5,962 bases of DNA from Planctomycetota bacterium. GTDB lineage: Bacteria > Planctomycetota > Phycisphaerae > WQYP01. Under the pieces are notes generated by a model. That model saw nothing but the letters and a program-made list of their open reading frames with translations. It had not been told where the DNA came from and made no database searches. Positions 1 to 4,834 of the stretch are shown one piece after another; position 1 is the stretch's first letter; every line of letters begins with the position of its first letter. The translations under genes and the position numbers were made by a program. The DNA lies in the NCBI GenBank assembly GCA_021828925.1, contig JAJZCT010000231.1, forward strand, positions 1 through 5,962, read 5' to 3'.

Positions 1-9
1 ATAAAAACC

Positions 10-24
10 TCCCTAAAACAGGAA
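10..24 (-). terminator. Possible weak intrinsic terminator after the pseudopilin at 121-1107
   Basis: On the minus strand TTCCT and AGGGA can form 5 bp (one G-U) around GTTTT, followed two bases later by five T (7-3). It is about 97 nt past the stop codon and at the window edge. The stem is weak. Confidence 0.25.
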
Positions 25-35
25 CCCTTGATACT

Positions 36-78
36 CGGGTGGGAAAGCCGACATACGACCTTACTGAAATTCCACCCG
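36..78 (-). promoter_or_regulatory. Inverted repeat in the 3' flank of the pseudopilin at 121-1107
   Basis: CGGGTGG (36-42) and CCACCCG (72-78) are perfect inverted copies, extendable by AA/TT across one bulged G. The 29-nt gap between the arms makes a loose hairpin. It may contribute to transcript-end structure. Confidence 0.25.
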
Positions 79-120
79 TTGCCTTTCTAGTCATCAAACG
101 GAAGTCACCGCCGTTCAGAA

Positions 121-1107
121 TCAATAAAACCCGGTGTTTGGAGCGTGAACGGCATGATCATTGTTCCACATCATGTTCATGCGAGCTCCGCCCTGATTGG
201 GATTAACCTGGGTTAAGTCCTTTTGGGAATAGGGTGCCACATGGCCATCAGCAAACAATACGTTGGAATCACCCTCGTGGATGGAACCGGGCCATTCCGC
301 CCATTGTACCACTCCGGGAATACTGGTGTCTGGCAAGGCCTCATTGCTGCGTGTTGGATCCGAGTTGTATATATAGGGGTAGCCTGGAAGCCCATGCGAA
401 GCATCATCAATGCGATCGGTAACAGCAATCATCTGTGCGGGGTCCCGCACAGCAGACTGCGGAACCTGCGGGTAATACTGCCCACCCGTAGCGCTGATAT
501 CGCCCCCCAACCCTTCTCCATAAGGCGACTGTCCAGTTTGTGGAAACGCACCAAGAGTACCCCAGTCATTGTATCCGTATGAAAACGCGGGCAGAGCAAG
601 TTGCCGCCCCAGCGAGTCCGTCTGCGCAAGCCACTGGCCGCCGAGAAAAAGAACCTGCTGGCCTTTCTGATAACCGAATCCCAATTCAATGGTTCCCTTG
701 GCATAGCCCTGCGGTGGGAACGTGCCAGTCGGCCAAAGGTAGCCCTGATATTCCATATCAATGGGGCGAGCCGGACAATAGAAAAGCTTGGCTGACCCAC
801 TGCCCATCATGGTCATCAGCCGTGGAACCCACACGCAAAAATTACTGGCGATTCCTACCCCGCTGCCAACTTCGTTACCCGGGTAAAACCCTTTCCATGT
901 CTGCAGATATTCCTGCATGGCAAGACCCATTTGAGATTCATTGGATTCACAGGCCACCGCTTCAGCGCGGGCCTTGGCCTGCGCCAATGCCGGCAACAGT
1001 AAAGCAATGAGCAACGCGATAATAGAAATGACCACCAGCAATTCCACCAGGGTGAACCCCTTCAAGCGATTCCCTTTTGGCGACCGAATATCCGATAACG
1101 TCAACAT
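121..1107 (-). CDS. Prepilin-type (type II secretion-like) pseudopilin with C-terminal H-X9-DG motif
   Basis: The 328-residue protein begins with a 17-residue basic leader ending in Lys-Gly, followed by FTLVELLVV. Cleavage is expected after Gly17, leaving Phe as residue 1 and Glu22 as the usual Glu+5 of the mature form. Residues 18-44 form the hydrophobic helix that anchors pseudopilins in the inner membrane. The globular part has CESN (53-56), a CPA motif (111-113) and SYGYND (176-181). His277 to Asp287-Gly288 form the H-X9-DG motif, followed by a MWNNDH stretch seen at the C-termini of PVC pseudopilins. The ATG at 1107 has AAGGAG 6 nt upstream (1114-1119). Neither the leader length nor the central sequence matches the other pseudopilin at 3818-4690, so it is a distant paralog rather than a recent copy. 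It has its own strong promoter at 1423-1451. The family assignment is firm; the substrate or assembly it serves is unknown. Confidence 0.93.
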   Translation of the reverse strand: MLTLSDIRSPKGNRLKGFTLVELLVVISIIALLIALLLPALAQAKARAEAVACESNESQMGLAMQEYLQTWKGFYPGNEVGSGVGIASNFCVWVPRLMTMMGSGSAKLFYCPARPIDMEYQGYLWPTGTFPPQGYAKGTIELGFGYQKGQQVLFLGGQWLAQTDSLGRQLALPAFSYGYNDWGTLGAFPQTGQSPYGEGLGGDISATGGQYYPQVPQSAVRDPAQMIAVTDRIDDASHGLPGYPYIYNSDPTRSNEALPDTSIPGVVQWAEWPGSIHEGDSNVLFADGHVAPYSQKDLTQVNPNQGGARMNMMWNNDHAVHAPNTGFY

Positions 1108-1145
1108 TCAATTCTCCTTACAGCATTAGTCTTGGCTTTTATTCT

Positions 1146-1175
1146 GATATGACCAACCCATTTCCAAGCCATATC
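1146..1175 (-). promoter_or_regulatory. Inverted repeat close upstream of the pseudopilin ribosome binding site
   Basis: GATATG (1146-1151) and CATATC (1170-1175) are perfect inverted copies 18 nt apart, about 27 nt upstream of the AAGGAG for the gene at 121-1107. The stem is A/T-rich and short; it may be part of the leader structure or chance. Confidence 0.2.
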
Positions 1176-1194
1176 TCAGTGTTACAATCAACCC

Positions 1195-1260
1195 AAAAAA
1201 AATATCGCCGCTGTTGGCATGAAAGCCAACTTGGAATTATCTTACCAACCAAACCGACGA
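1195..1260 (-). terminator. Possible intrinsic terminator or attenuator inside the pseudopilin leader
   Basis: On the minus strand TCGTCG (1260-1255) can pair with CGGCGA (1210-1205, one G-U pair), followed after two bases by eight T. Within the loop a perfect 6-bp stem GTTGGC/GCCAAC with a 6-nt loop (1213-1230) forms on its own. The simple hairpin is 10 nt from the T tract, farther than usual, so termination depends on the outer stem forming. Confidence 0.35.
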
Positions 1261-1416
1261 GAAAATCCACACATCCACACTACCGTTAGCTTCAGCCACG
1301 AGTTGAGCATTAAGCCCACCGCATGGGGAACCACAAGAACTCCTGTTCGATGTCGATCCATACCGGCACATTGTCAGACCAATGGTCGGACCAGATCATC
1401 AATTACTAATGCAACT
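1195..1416 (-). ncRNA. Structured leader or independent small RNA between promoter and T8 tract
   Basis: From the inferred start near 1416 to the T8 tract (1202-1195) is about 222 nt with no credible reading frame. It contains inverted repeats: GACCA/TGGTC/GACCA (1377-1393), GAAC-AGGA-GTTC with GGA in the loop (1337-1348), GTTGGC/GCCAAC (1213-1230), and a longer-range TCGTCG/CGGCGA pairing (1255-1260 with 1205-1210) directly before the T8 run. It could be a regulated 5' leader of the pseudopilin gene or a separate small RNA whose terminator is partly read through. No known RNA family is recognised by eye. Confidence 0.35.
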
Positions 1417-1422
1417 ATGTTT

Positions 1423-1451
1423 ATTATATAACATTGGAGGAGTCGTGTCAA
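1423..1451 (-). promoter_or_regulatory. Exact consensus sigma70 promoter for the pseudopilin at 121-1107
   Basis: On the minus strand TTGACA (1451-1446) and TATAAT (1428-1423) are separated by exactly 17 nt, matching all 12 consensus bases. Just upstream lies an A/T-rich tract with seven consecutive A (1469-1463) and AATATT, resembling an UP element. Transcription should begin near 1416 and run left, giving a leader of about 310 nt before the ATG at 1107. No other promoter in the window is comparable. Confidence 0.75.
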
Positions 1452-1469
1452 GTCGAATATTATTTTTTT

Positions 1470-1766
1470 CCTCGGCCCTTTCCGGACTCTCTAAGCGACG
1501 CTCCAATGTCGTGCCGCACATTAGGGAAAATATTCGATCAGGCACGCTTTGCGCCGAGGGCGGCTTTTGCAGCACCGCAGCGACATGCGAGCAATCGCGT
1601 CCATTTTCGACAATGGTTTATCGGACGCGTTTTCCGGCCGCCGAAAAGAATGCTGCCGGCGAGCATACGGCACCGCGTTTAATGCCCTTGCGGCTCTTCG
1701 AACAAGGTCAAGCGGATGAAAAAGTGGCGGTGTCCTGAACGCTATCCAAGCAACATGCGTGATTTT
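1470..1766. other. Gene-free stretch with nothing recognised
   Basis: No protein family, RNA gene or repeat is recognised on either strand between the promoter's A-tract and repeat copy A. The open frames here have compositions unlike their neighbours and no supporting family features. It may be decayed sequence left by the rearrangement that removed the second cassette's pseudopilin. Confidence 0.5.
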
Positions 1767-1790
1767 TGAAAGCCTCCGCAGGGACTTTCA
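1767..1790 (-). terminator. Diverged counterpart hairpin at the edge of repeat copy A
   Basis: TGAAAG pairs with CTTTCA, with an inner partly paired CTC/GGG. The sequence differs from the hairpin at 3601-3623 at several positions, yet the outer stem remains paired, and one G-T pair there is G-C here. That supports a structural role, probably transcription termination. The inner stem has two mismatches, so it is weaker than copy B. Confidence 0.4.
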
Positions 1791-1984
1791 AGAAAGGCTC
1801 CCTCACCTGCACGACGATCGCCTTTCCAACGATCACATTTCGCGCAGCGCTCGCCTCGGAATAACCGGTCATGGATACTGCGGTCGGTCAGCCCGGATTA
1901 CTTCATTCACTTCGAGCCTCGAATGCCGAACGCTGCGGGACGGCCATCACTTTCAGATCTCCTCGCTGCACCCGCGAACGGTTG

Positions 1985-2065
1985 CTGTACACTGAATGGT
2001 CGCCATGTGAGGCTGATGCCTTTAGAAGGCGGCGTGAATTACGGCGACCAGTGCAAGGTCCACAG
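1985..2065 (-). pseudogene. Orphan 3' end of a lost pseudopilin gene
   Basis: Read on the minus strand, these 27 codons align without gaps to the last 27 codons of the pseudopilin at 3818-4690: LWTLHWSP, then a stop, then FTPPSKGIS and LTWRPFS. The Tyr273 codon TAC has become TAA (2041-2039), and the original TAG stop has become CAG. Five of the seven sense-codon differences are at third positions in this frame. In the overlapping plus-strand frame the changes fall mainly on first and second positions, so the minus frame was the one under selection. Homology stops abruptly at 2065, and nothing like the rest of a pseudopilin appears between there and the PEP-CTERM stop at 2540. It is a decayed remnant of a duplicated cassette. 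Confidence 0.75.
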
Positions 2066-2201
2066 CGGGCATGGCAATTTTCCCGGGCGAGGTCAAACAA
2101 CAACCGTTTTTCCAGGATTCCGGCACCACATCGGGGTAAACCCGGCAACTCGGGGACTCTATCGACGCAACGTACCAAGATACTTTGCTACACCCAGCCC
2201 C

Positions 2202-2221
2202 CACCACTTGGTGTGATATCA
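2202..2221. promoter_or_regulatory. Two abutting palindromes, operator-like
   Basis: CACCA-CT-TGGTG (2202-2213) is followed immediately by the perfect palindrome TGATATCA (2214-2221). Back-to-back palindromes of this kind can be protein binding sites, but no gene start or promoter lies next to them, so the role is unclear. Confidence 0.2.
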
Positions 2222-2396
2222 TAACGCCATCGCGAAGCGAACAACTCAAGAGACCAGAAGAAAACTCAATTCGGGCTGTCCTGGGCAACACAACTGCCTT
2301 TTCGGAACAATGAATCCACGCCAATGAGTCCTTGCCCCAACCCGCGTCGGAGAGCATAGGATTGACAAGCATCTTGTTGCTGAATTTGCTACTCCG

Positions 2397-2427
2397 GCTT
2401 CGGTGCCCGGAGTAATTGCCGGGAAGC
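2397..2427 (-). promoter_or_regulatory. Second inverted repeat downstream of PEP-CTERM copy 1
   Basis: CCCGG (2406-2410) pairs with CCGGG (2419-2423) around an 8-nt loop, and GCTT (2397-2400) can pair with AAGC (2424-2427) across a bulge. It lies about 50 nt beyond the stronger hairpin and could be a further transcript-end structure. Confidence 0.25.
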
Positions 2428-2476
2428 GCCCATGACCTATGGCCAGCGGAACCGAGCTTGGAGCTTTCCCCTGCGA

Positions 2477-2512
2477 CAAGTGACGGGCGCGGTTGATCGC
2501 GCCCGCCACTTG
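2477..2512 (-). terminator. Strong hairpin just after PEP-CTERM copy 1
   Basis: CAAGTG and CGGGCGCG pair with CGCGCCCG and CACTTG around a 6-nt loop, giving 14 bp with a single A-C mismatch. It begins 27 nt past the stop codon at 2540. No T tract follows in the direction of transcription, so it may act with Rho, protect the mRNA 3' end, or be a non-canonical terminator. Confidence 0.5.
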
Positions 2513-2539
2513 GGATCAATGCAACGTGGGGAGAGAGCC

Positions 2540-3430
2540 TTACACCTTGGCGTCCACGCGGCGACGCAAGGCCATGGCCGCCAGTCCAATACCACCCGCG
2601 AAAATCAGGAGGGTGGAAGGAGCGGGAACTGCTGAAACAGCAAGGTTCGTAAATAGCACATCACTAAACCCGCCCCCGCCATTGTTGAAAAATGTTGCCT
2701 GGGTAATTCCGCCAGTCGCGTTTGAAATTGAGCCGGAATAGGCCAGGGACCCGTTGACGTCAAAATTGTAGGTGGTGGGACTGGTCAATGTAAAGACCAT
2801 ATGATCGAAGGAGTGGTAGTTGTAAGGCACACCAATGCCCGATGTCTGTCCACTACCATCTACGACAATGCCGTTAATCGGGGAATTTCCCGTTTGATAG
2901 AATTTAAACAGCGGATTATTACCGGAGTCGCCGAGGTAAAATCCCAACTGGCAGCCGGTTGCACCAGCATTAAGCACGAAATCAAAGGAGAAGCTCTGGC
3001 CAACCGCCAGCGCCCCGCCGGTGAAGGGACGGGTGGCGGAGGTTTGATTTGCATTGGGTGCAGTGGAGGTATCCCAGATGTCAAACCACGGGAGAATACC
3101 GTTGTAGGTATCTGTACTGGCCACCCCCTGTATGAAATCACCTCCAGTCGAGCTGTCCGCGAGGGTCCATGGGCCGAACCCGCTGCCACCATTCATTCCT
3201 GTGAGCCATCCTTGAGGGTTGACGGTGGTTGTCACGCTGGCAATATAGGGGGAGTTCCCAGCATTATCCGACGCCATCATCGCCGCGTGTGCCATTCGGC
3301 TGGTACCGGCGGCGGCCATCGCAACCACTGCGGATAAGGCCAGGATATTGGAAACGCCGATCTTTTTCCTGCGAACCTGTTGAGCCGCACCGCTAACAAT
3401 TCCACCGTTGGGACATGCTTGACTAAACAT
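2540..3430 (-). CDS. PEP-CTERM sorting-domain secreted protein (copy 1)
   Basis: This is a 296-residue predicted exported protein. A reading frame is open up to 3541, but the ATG at 3430 is chosen because AGGAG lies 8 nt upstream (3439-3443) and a normal signal peptide follows. That peptide has basic residues at 20-23, a hydrophobic core at 24-41 and AHA cleavage near Ala49. The mature part opens with ASDNAGNSPY and NGGSGFGPW (80-88), then PWFDIW, ATRPF, FSFDFVLNAGATG and a TTYNFDVNG segment, rich in Gly, Ser, Thr and Asn, which suggests an all-beta extracellular domain (inference). The C-terminus is a tripartite sorting tail: VPAP (268-271), a hydrophobic stretch, and RRR (289-291). Exosortase is expected to remove it and anchor the protein at the envelope. 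More than half the residues match the protein at 4835-5752. The precise function of the mature domain is unknown. Confidence 0.9.
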   Translation of the reverse strand: MFSQACPNGGIVSGAAQQVRRKKIGVSNILALSAVVAMAAAGTSRMAHAAMMASDNAGNSPYIASVTTTVNPQGWLTGMNGGSGFGPWTLADSSTGGDFIQGVASTDTYNGILPWFDIWDTSTAPNANQTSATRPFTGGALAVGQSFSFDFVLNAGATGCQLGFYLGDSGNNPLFKFYQTGNSPINGIVVDGSGQTSGIGVPYNYHSFDHMVFTLTSPTTYNFDVNGSLAYSGSISNATGGITQATFFNNGGGGFSDVLFTNLAVSAVPAPSTLLIFAGGIGLAAMALRRRVDAKV

Positions 3431-3438
3431 GTATTTTT

Positions 3439-3443
3439 CTCCT
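3439..3443 (-). promoter_or_regulatory. Ribosome binding site deciding the start of PEP-CTERM copy 1
   Basis: AGGAG on the minus strand, 8 nt before the ATG at 3430. It supports this start over the in-frame ATG 37 codons upstream (3541), which would place an untypical extension ahead of the signal peptide. Confidence 0.8.
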
Positions 3444-3448
3444 ATAAA

Positions 3449-3465
3449 CAAAGCAACTTGCTTTG
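3449..3465. promoter_or_regulatory. Perfect 17-nt palindrome upstream of PEP-CTERM copy 1
   Basis: CAAAGCAA and TTGCTTTG flank a single central base, 5 nt upstream of the AGGAG site. As DNA it looks like a repressor operator; as RNA it could form a 6-bp stem with a 5-nt loop that affects ribosome access. The other PEP-CTERM gene has no such site. Confidence 0.35.
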
Positions 3466-3547
3466 CACCACCACACCCGCCCGCGTGGACGATGACATGC
3501 CGTGGTGCTGCTGTATCGAGCCGCCATTCGTGGAGGACCAATGATTG

Positions 3548-3565
3548 CCGCAGAAATGGCTGCGG
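3548..3565 (-). promoter_or_regulatory. Perfect hairpin between the terminator and PEP-CTERM copy 1
   Basis: CCGCAG and CTGCGG form a 6-bp stem around AAATGG. It lies in the 170-nt stretch that must hold the promoter of PEP-CTERM copy 1 if that gene is transcribed on its own. No T tract follows. Role unknown. Confidence 0.2.
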
Positions 3566-3600
3566 ATTTAACGAATCTGGCCTTAATTCAGCCGCGACAG

Positions 3601-3623
3601 TGAAAGCCCCCGCGGGGTTTTCA
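3601..3623 (-). terminator. Terminator-like hairpin ending the pseudopilin transcript
   Basis: A 10-bp stem closes on a 3-nt loop: TGAAAGCCCC / GGGGTTTTCA, with one G-T pair. The GC core is flanked by A and T tracts, the pattern of a bidirectional intrinsic terminator. On the minus strand the tail is only CTTTC, so termination strength is uncertain. It stands about 195 nt past the pseudopilin stop at the exact edge of the repeat. Confidence 0.55.
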
Positions 3624-3898
3624 AAAACGTCTCTTTAGCCTGCGCAACGATCACCTTTCCTACGTTCAAATTTCGCGAAGCGCTCGCCTCGGAACAACCG
3701 GTCATGGATCCTGTGGTCGGTCCGCCCGGATTACCTCATTCACTTCGGGCCTCGAATGTCCAACATCGAGGGACGGCCATCACTTTCAGATCTCCTCGCT
3801 GCACCCGCGAACGGTTGCTAAAAACTAAATGGGCGCCATGTGAGGCTGATGCCCTTAGAAAGCGGCGTGAAGTACGGCGACCAGTGCAAGGTCCACAG
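3601..3898 (-). repeat. 298-bp repeat, copy B (attached to an intact pseudopilin)
   Basis: This is the partner of 1767-2065. It comprises the last 27 codons of the intact pseudopilin (3898-3818), about 195 nt of noncoding 3' flank, and a terminal hairpin at 3601-3623. The perfect 50-nt match (3770-3819) lies almost entirely beyond the stop codon. Because this copy is joined to an intact gene in the expected frame, it is the better guide to the ancestral arrangement. Confidence 0.9.
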
Positions 3899-4690
3899 GT
3901 CGCCCAAAGCCACATGCTCGACGTGGCCATCGGCAAACACCACATTAACCGCCATATTATGACGATTGATACAATATGCGTTAATGCCATTGACCGGATC
4001 GTTAATCACGCCGCCGTTCAAATTCTGTGGCACGGGATCGGTTGGCTTGGGCCAACTGTCCTGCCAGATGCCGTCCGCGAATAAAGGGGTCTGAGCGCCA
4101 GCCGGAGTTTGGCTGCTGCTCCAGAAGTACCGCTGAATGGACGACACTGGTATGCCCGCGTTACCAGCCGCATCTGATTGATAATACGCCGAACTGTCCT
4201 GAATATCGTACATCCATCCGTTTAAATCATAACTGCACCAGCCTGTGGGGATATTGGAGTTTTGTGGGGTCCACCAGTCCGCCTGAAATGGCCCGGTCGA
4301 TGTCCCAATAATGCCGAATCCCAGATTGGTTCCCTCTGCCCCCGCGCCCTGGCCGGGAATGTTTGTGGCCGGGCAGATAAGCAACTTTTGGTACGCGGCG
4401 GGTAGCGGGAAATAATTATCGGTTTGCGTGTTGGCGTAGATTTGTCCCAGCGCCGCTACCCAGCTTTGGTCTCCCTGGTCGAGGTAATTAAACACAAAAC
4501 CGTGTGGGGCCTCGCTTTGCGTATATTCCGAGTACGTAACGCCCAACTGCCTTAGATTTGACTCGCAAATTACGCTAACGGCCAGCGCACGGGCTTTAGC
4601 CAGAGCCGGCAATAGCAGCGCGATAAGAAGGGCAATGATACTGATGACCACCAGCAATTCAACGAGCGTGAATCCTCTTCGGCGATTCAT
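3818..4690 (-). CDS. Prepilin-type pseudopilin with H-X9-DG motif (cassette partner of the PEP-CTERM gene at 4835)
   Basis: The 290-residue protein starts [13 protein letters not shown]. The six-residue leader is cut after Gly6, and Glu11 is the Glu+5 of the mature form. The frame extends 40 codons further upstream, but AAGGAG (4698-4703) sits 7 nt before this ATG and the prepilin leader is normal in length, so the shorter start is preferred. After the helix (7-33) come CESNLRQLG (42-50), CPA (106-108), SYDLNG (153-158), a TPLFAD segment (201-206), and His244 to Asp254-Gly255 forming H-X9-DG. The tail [10 protein letters not shown] (265-274) is aromatic. The gene starts 144 nt after the PEP-CTERM stop, in the same direction, so the two may be co-transcribed, although a hairpin and a weak promoter candidate lie between. 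Its last 27 codons, including the stop, form part of a 299-bp repeat that also occurs at 1767-2065. Confidence 0.93.
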   Translation of the reverse strand: MNRRRGFTLVELLVVISIIALLIALLLPALAKARALAVSVICESNLRQLGVTYSEYTQSEAPHGFVFNYLDQGDQSWVAALGQIYANTQTDNYFPLPAAYQKLLICPATNIPGQGAGAEGTNLGFGIIGTSTGPFQADWWTPQNSNIPTGWCSYDLNGWMYDIQDSSAYYQSDAAGNAGIPVSSIQRYFWSSSQTPAGAQTPLFADGIWQDSWPKPTDPVPQNLNGGVINDPVNGINAYCINRHNMAVNVVFADGHVEHVALGDLWTLHWSPYFTPLSKGISLTWRPFSF

Positions 4691-4697
4691 GTTGAAT

Positions 4698-4703
4698 CTC
4701 CTT
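4698..4703 (-). promoter_or_regulatory. Ribosome binding site deciding the start of the pseudopilin at 4690
   Basis: AAGGAG on the minus strand, 7 nt before the ATG at 4690. The TGTAAGGAGA context is the same as before the pseudopilin at 121-1107. The upstream in-frame ATG at 4810 lacks this and would bury the prepilin leader. Confidence 0.85.
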
Positions 4704-4719
4704 ACATAGTGCTTTATGA

Positions 4720-4748
4720 ATAATCTTTCACATATGAACGGCTGGCAA
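4720..4748 (-). promoter_or_regulatory. Weak candidate sigma70 promoter for the pseudopilin at 3818-4690
   Basis: On the minus strand TTGCCA (4748-4743, 5 of 6 consensus) and GATTAT (4725-4720, 4 of 6) are 17 nt apart, giving a short leader before the ATG at 4690. This would let the pseudopilin be expressed apart from the PEP-CTERM gene upstream. Such matches also occur by chance. Confidence 0.3.
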
Positions 4749-4770
4749 CCACATTGAACCCCTTCGTAGC

Positions 4771-4795
4771 CGCGATCCACCAGCGTTGGATCGCG
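4771..4795 (-). terminator. Hairpin between PEP-CTERM copy 2 and its pseudopilin
   Basis: CGCGATCCA and TGGATCGCG form a perfect 9-bp stem with a 7-nt loop, 39 nt after the stop codon at 4835. There is no T tract on the minus strand, so it may only reduce readthrough or stabilise the upstream message. A stem with a similar CGCGATC element follows PEP-CTERM copy 1. Confidence 0.45.
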
Positions 4796-4834
4796 TTTCT
4801 GACGCGTCAAGAGGCGATTCGCGTGGGTTCGACC

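Larger units (their letters stand above)
1767..2065 (-). repeat. 299-bp repeat, copy A (pseudopilin 3' end plus 3' flank plus hairpin)
   Basis: This aligns end to end with 3601-3898, with about 37 mismatches and one single-base gap by hand (about 87% identity). Similarity ends sharply on both sides. The left end coincides with the base of a hairpin (1767-1790) and the right end falls inside former pseudopilin coding sequence. The stretch 1937-1986 is identical in both copies. The copy sits downstream of a PEP-CTERM gene, as copy B does. Confidence 0.9.
2066..2476. other. Gene-free stretch between PEP-CTERM copy 1 and repeat copy A
   Basis: No protein family is recognisable in any frame, including no trace of the FTLVELLVV prepilin start, although a pseudopilin would be expected here by comparison with 3818-4690. 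The stretch holds several short inverted repeats: CACCA-CT-TGGTG (2202-2213) abutting the palindrome TGATATCA (2214-2221), ACAAG-CAT-CTTGT (2365-2377) and CCCGG/CCGGG (2406-2423). It is probably a deletion scar or replacement sequence. Confidence 0.5.

Noticed and set aside
1337..1360. tRNA T-loop-like GTTCGAT in the leader region
   Set aside because: The flanking bases do not form a T stem, and no acceptor or anticodon arm can be drawn around it.
1445..1738. Plus-strand frame of 97 codons from a GTG preceded by GGAGG
   Set aside because: The purine-rich site is only 4 nt from the GTG and overlaps the consensus minus-strand promoter. The product has no recognisable domain, signal or composition typical of the real genes here.
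1871..2065. Plus-strand frame shared by both repeat copies (also 3704-3898), giving similar predicted peptides
   Set aside because: The differences between copies fall mainly on first and second codon positions in this frame, while in the opposite pseudopilin frame they fall mainly on third positions. The shared peptide is a by-product of DNA duplication.
2362..2390. Plus-strand TTGACA as a promoter -35 element
   Set aside because: At spacings of 16-18 nt no acceptable -10 hexamer follows, and no plus-strand gene lies downstream.
2022..2519. Minus-strand frame of 165 codons in the gap after PEP-CTERM copy 1
   Set aside because: No family features, no ribosome binding site worth noting, and it runs through the strong hairpin and into repeat copy A in a different frame from the pseudopilin remnant.
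3449..3478. Possible sigma54 (-24/-12) promoter upstream of PEP-CTERM copy 1
   Set aside because: TGG and GC elements are present on the minus strand, but the spacing between GG and GC is 9 or 13 nt instead of the required 10.
3431..3541. N-terminal extension of PEP-CTERM copy 1 to an ATG at 3541
   Set aside because: It would put 37 unrelated residues before the signal peptide, and the ATG at 3430 has a clear AGGAG at the right distance.
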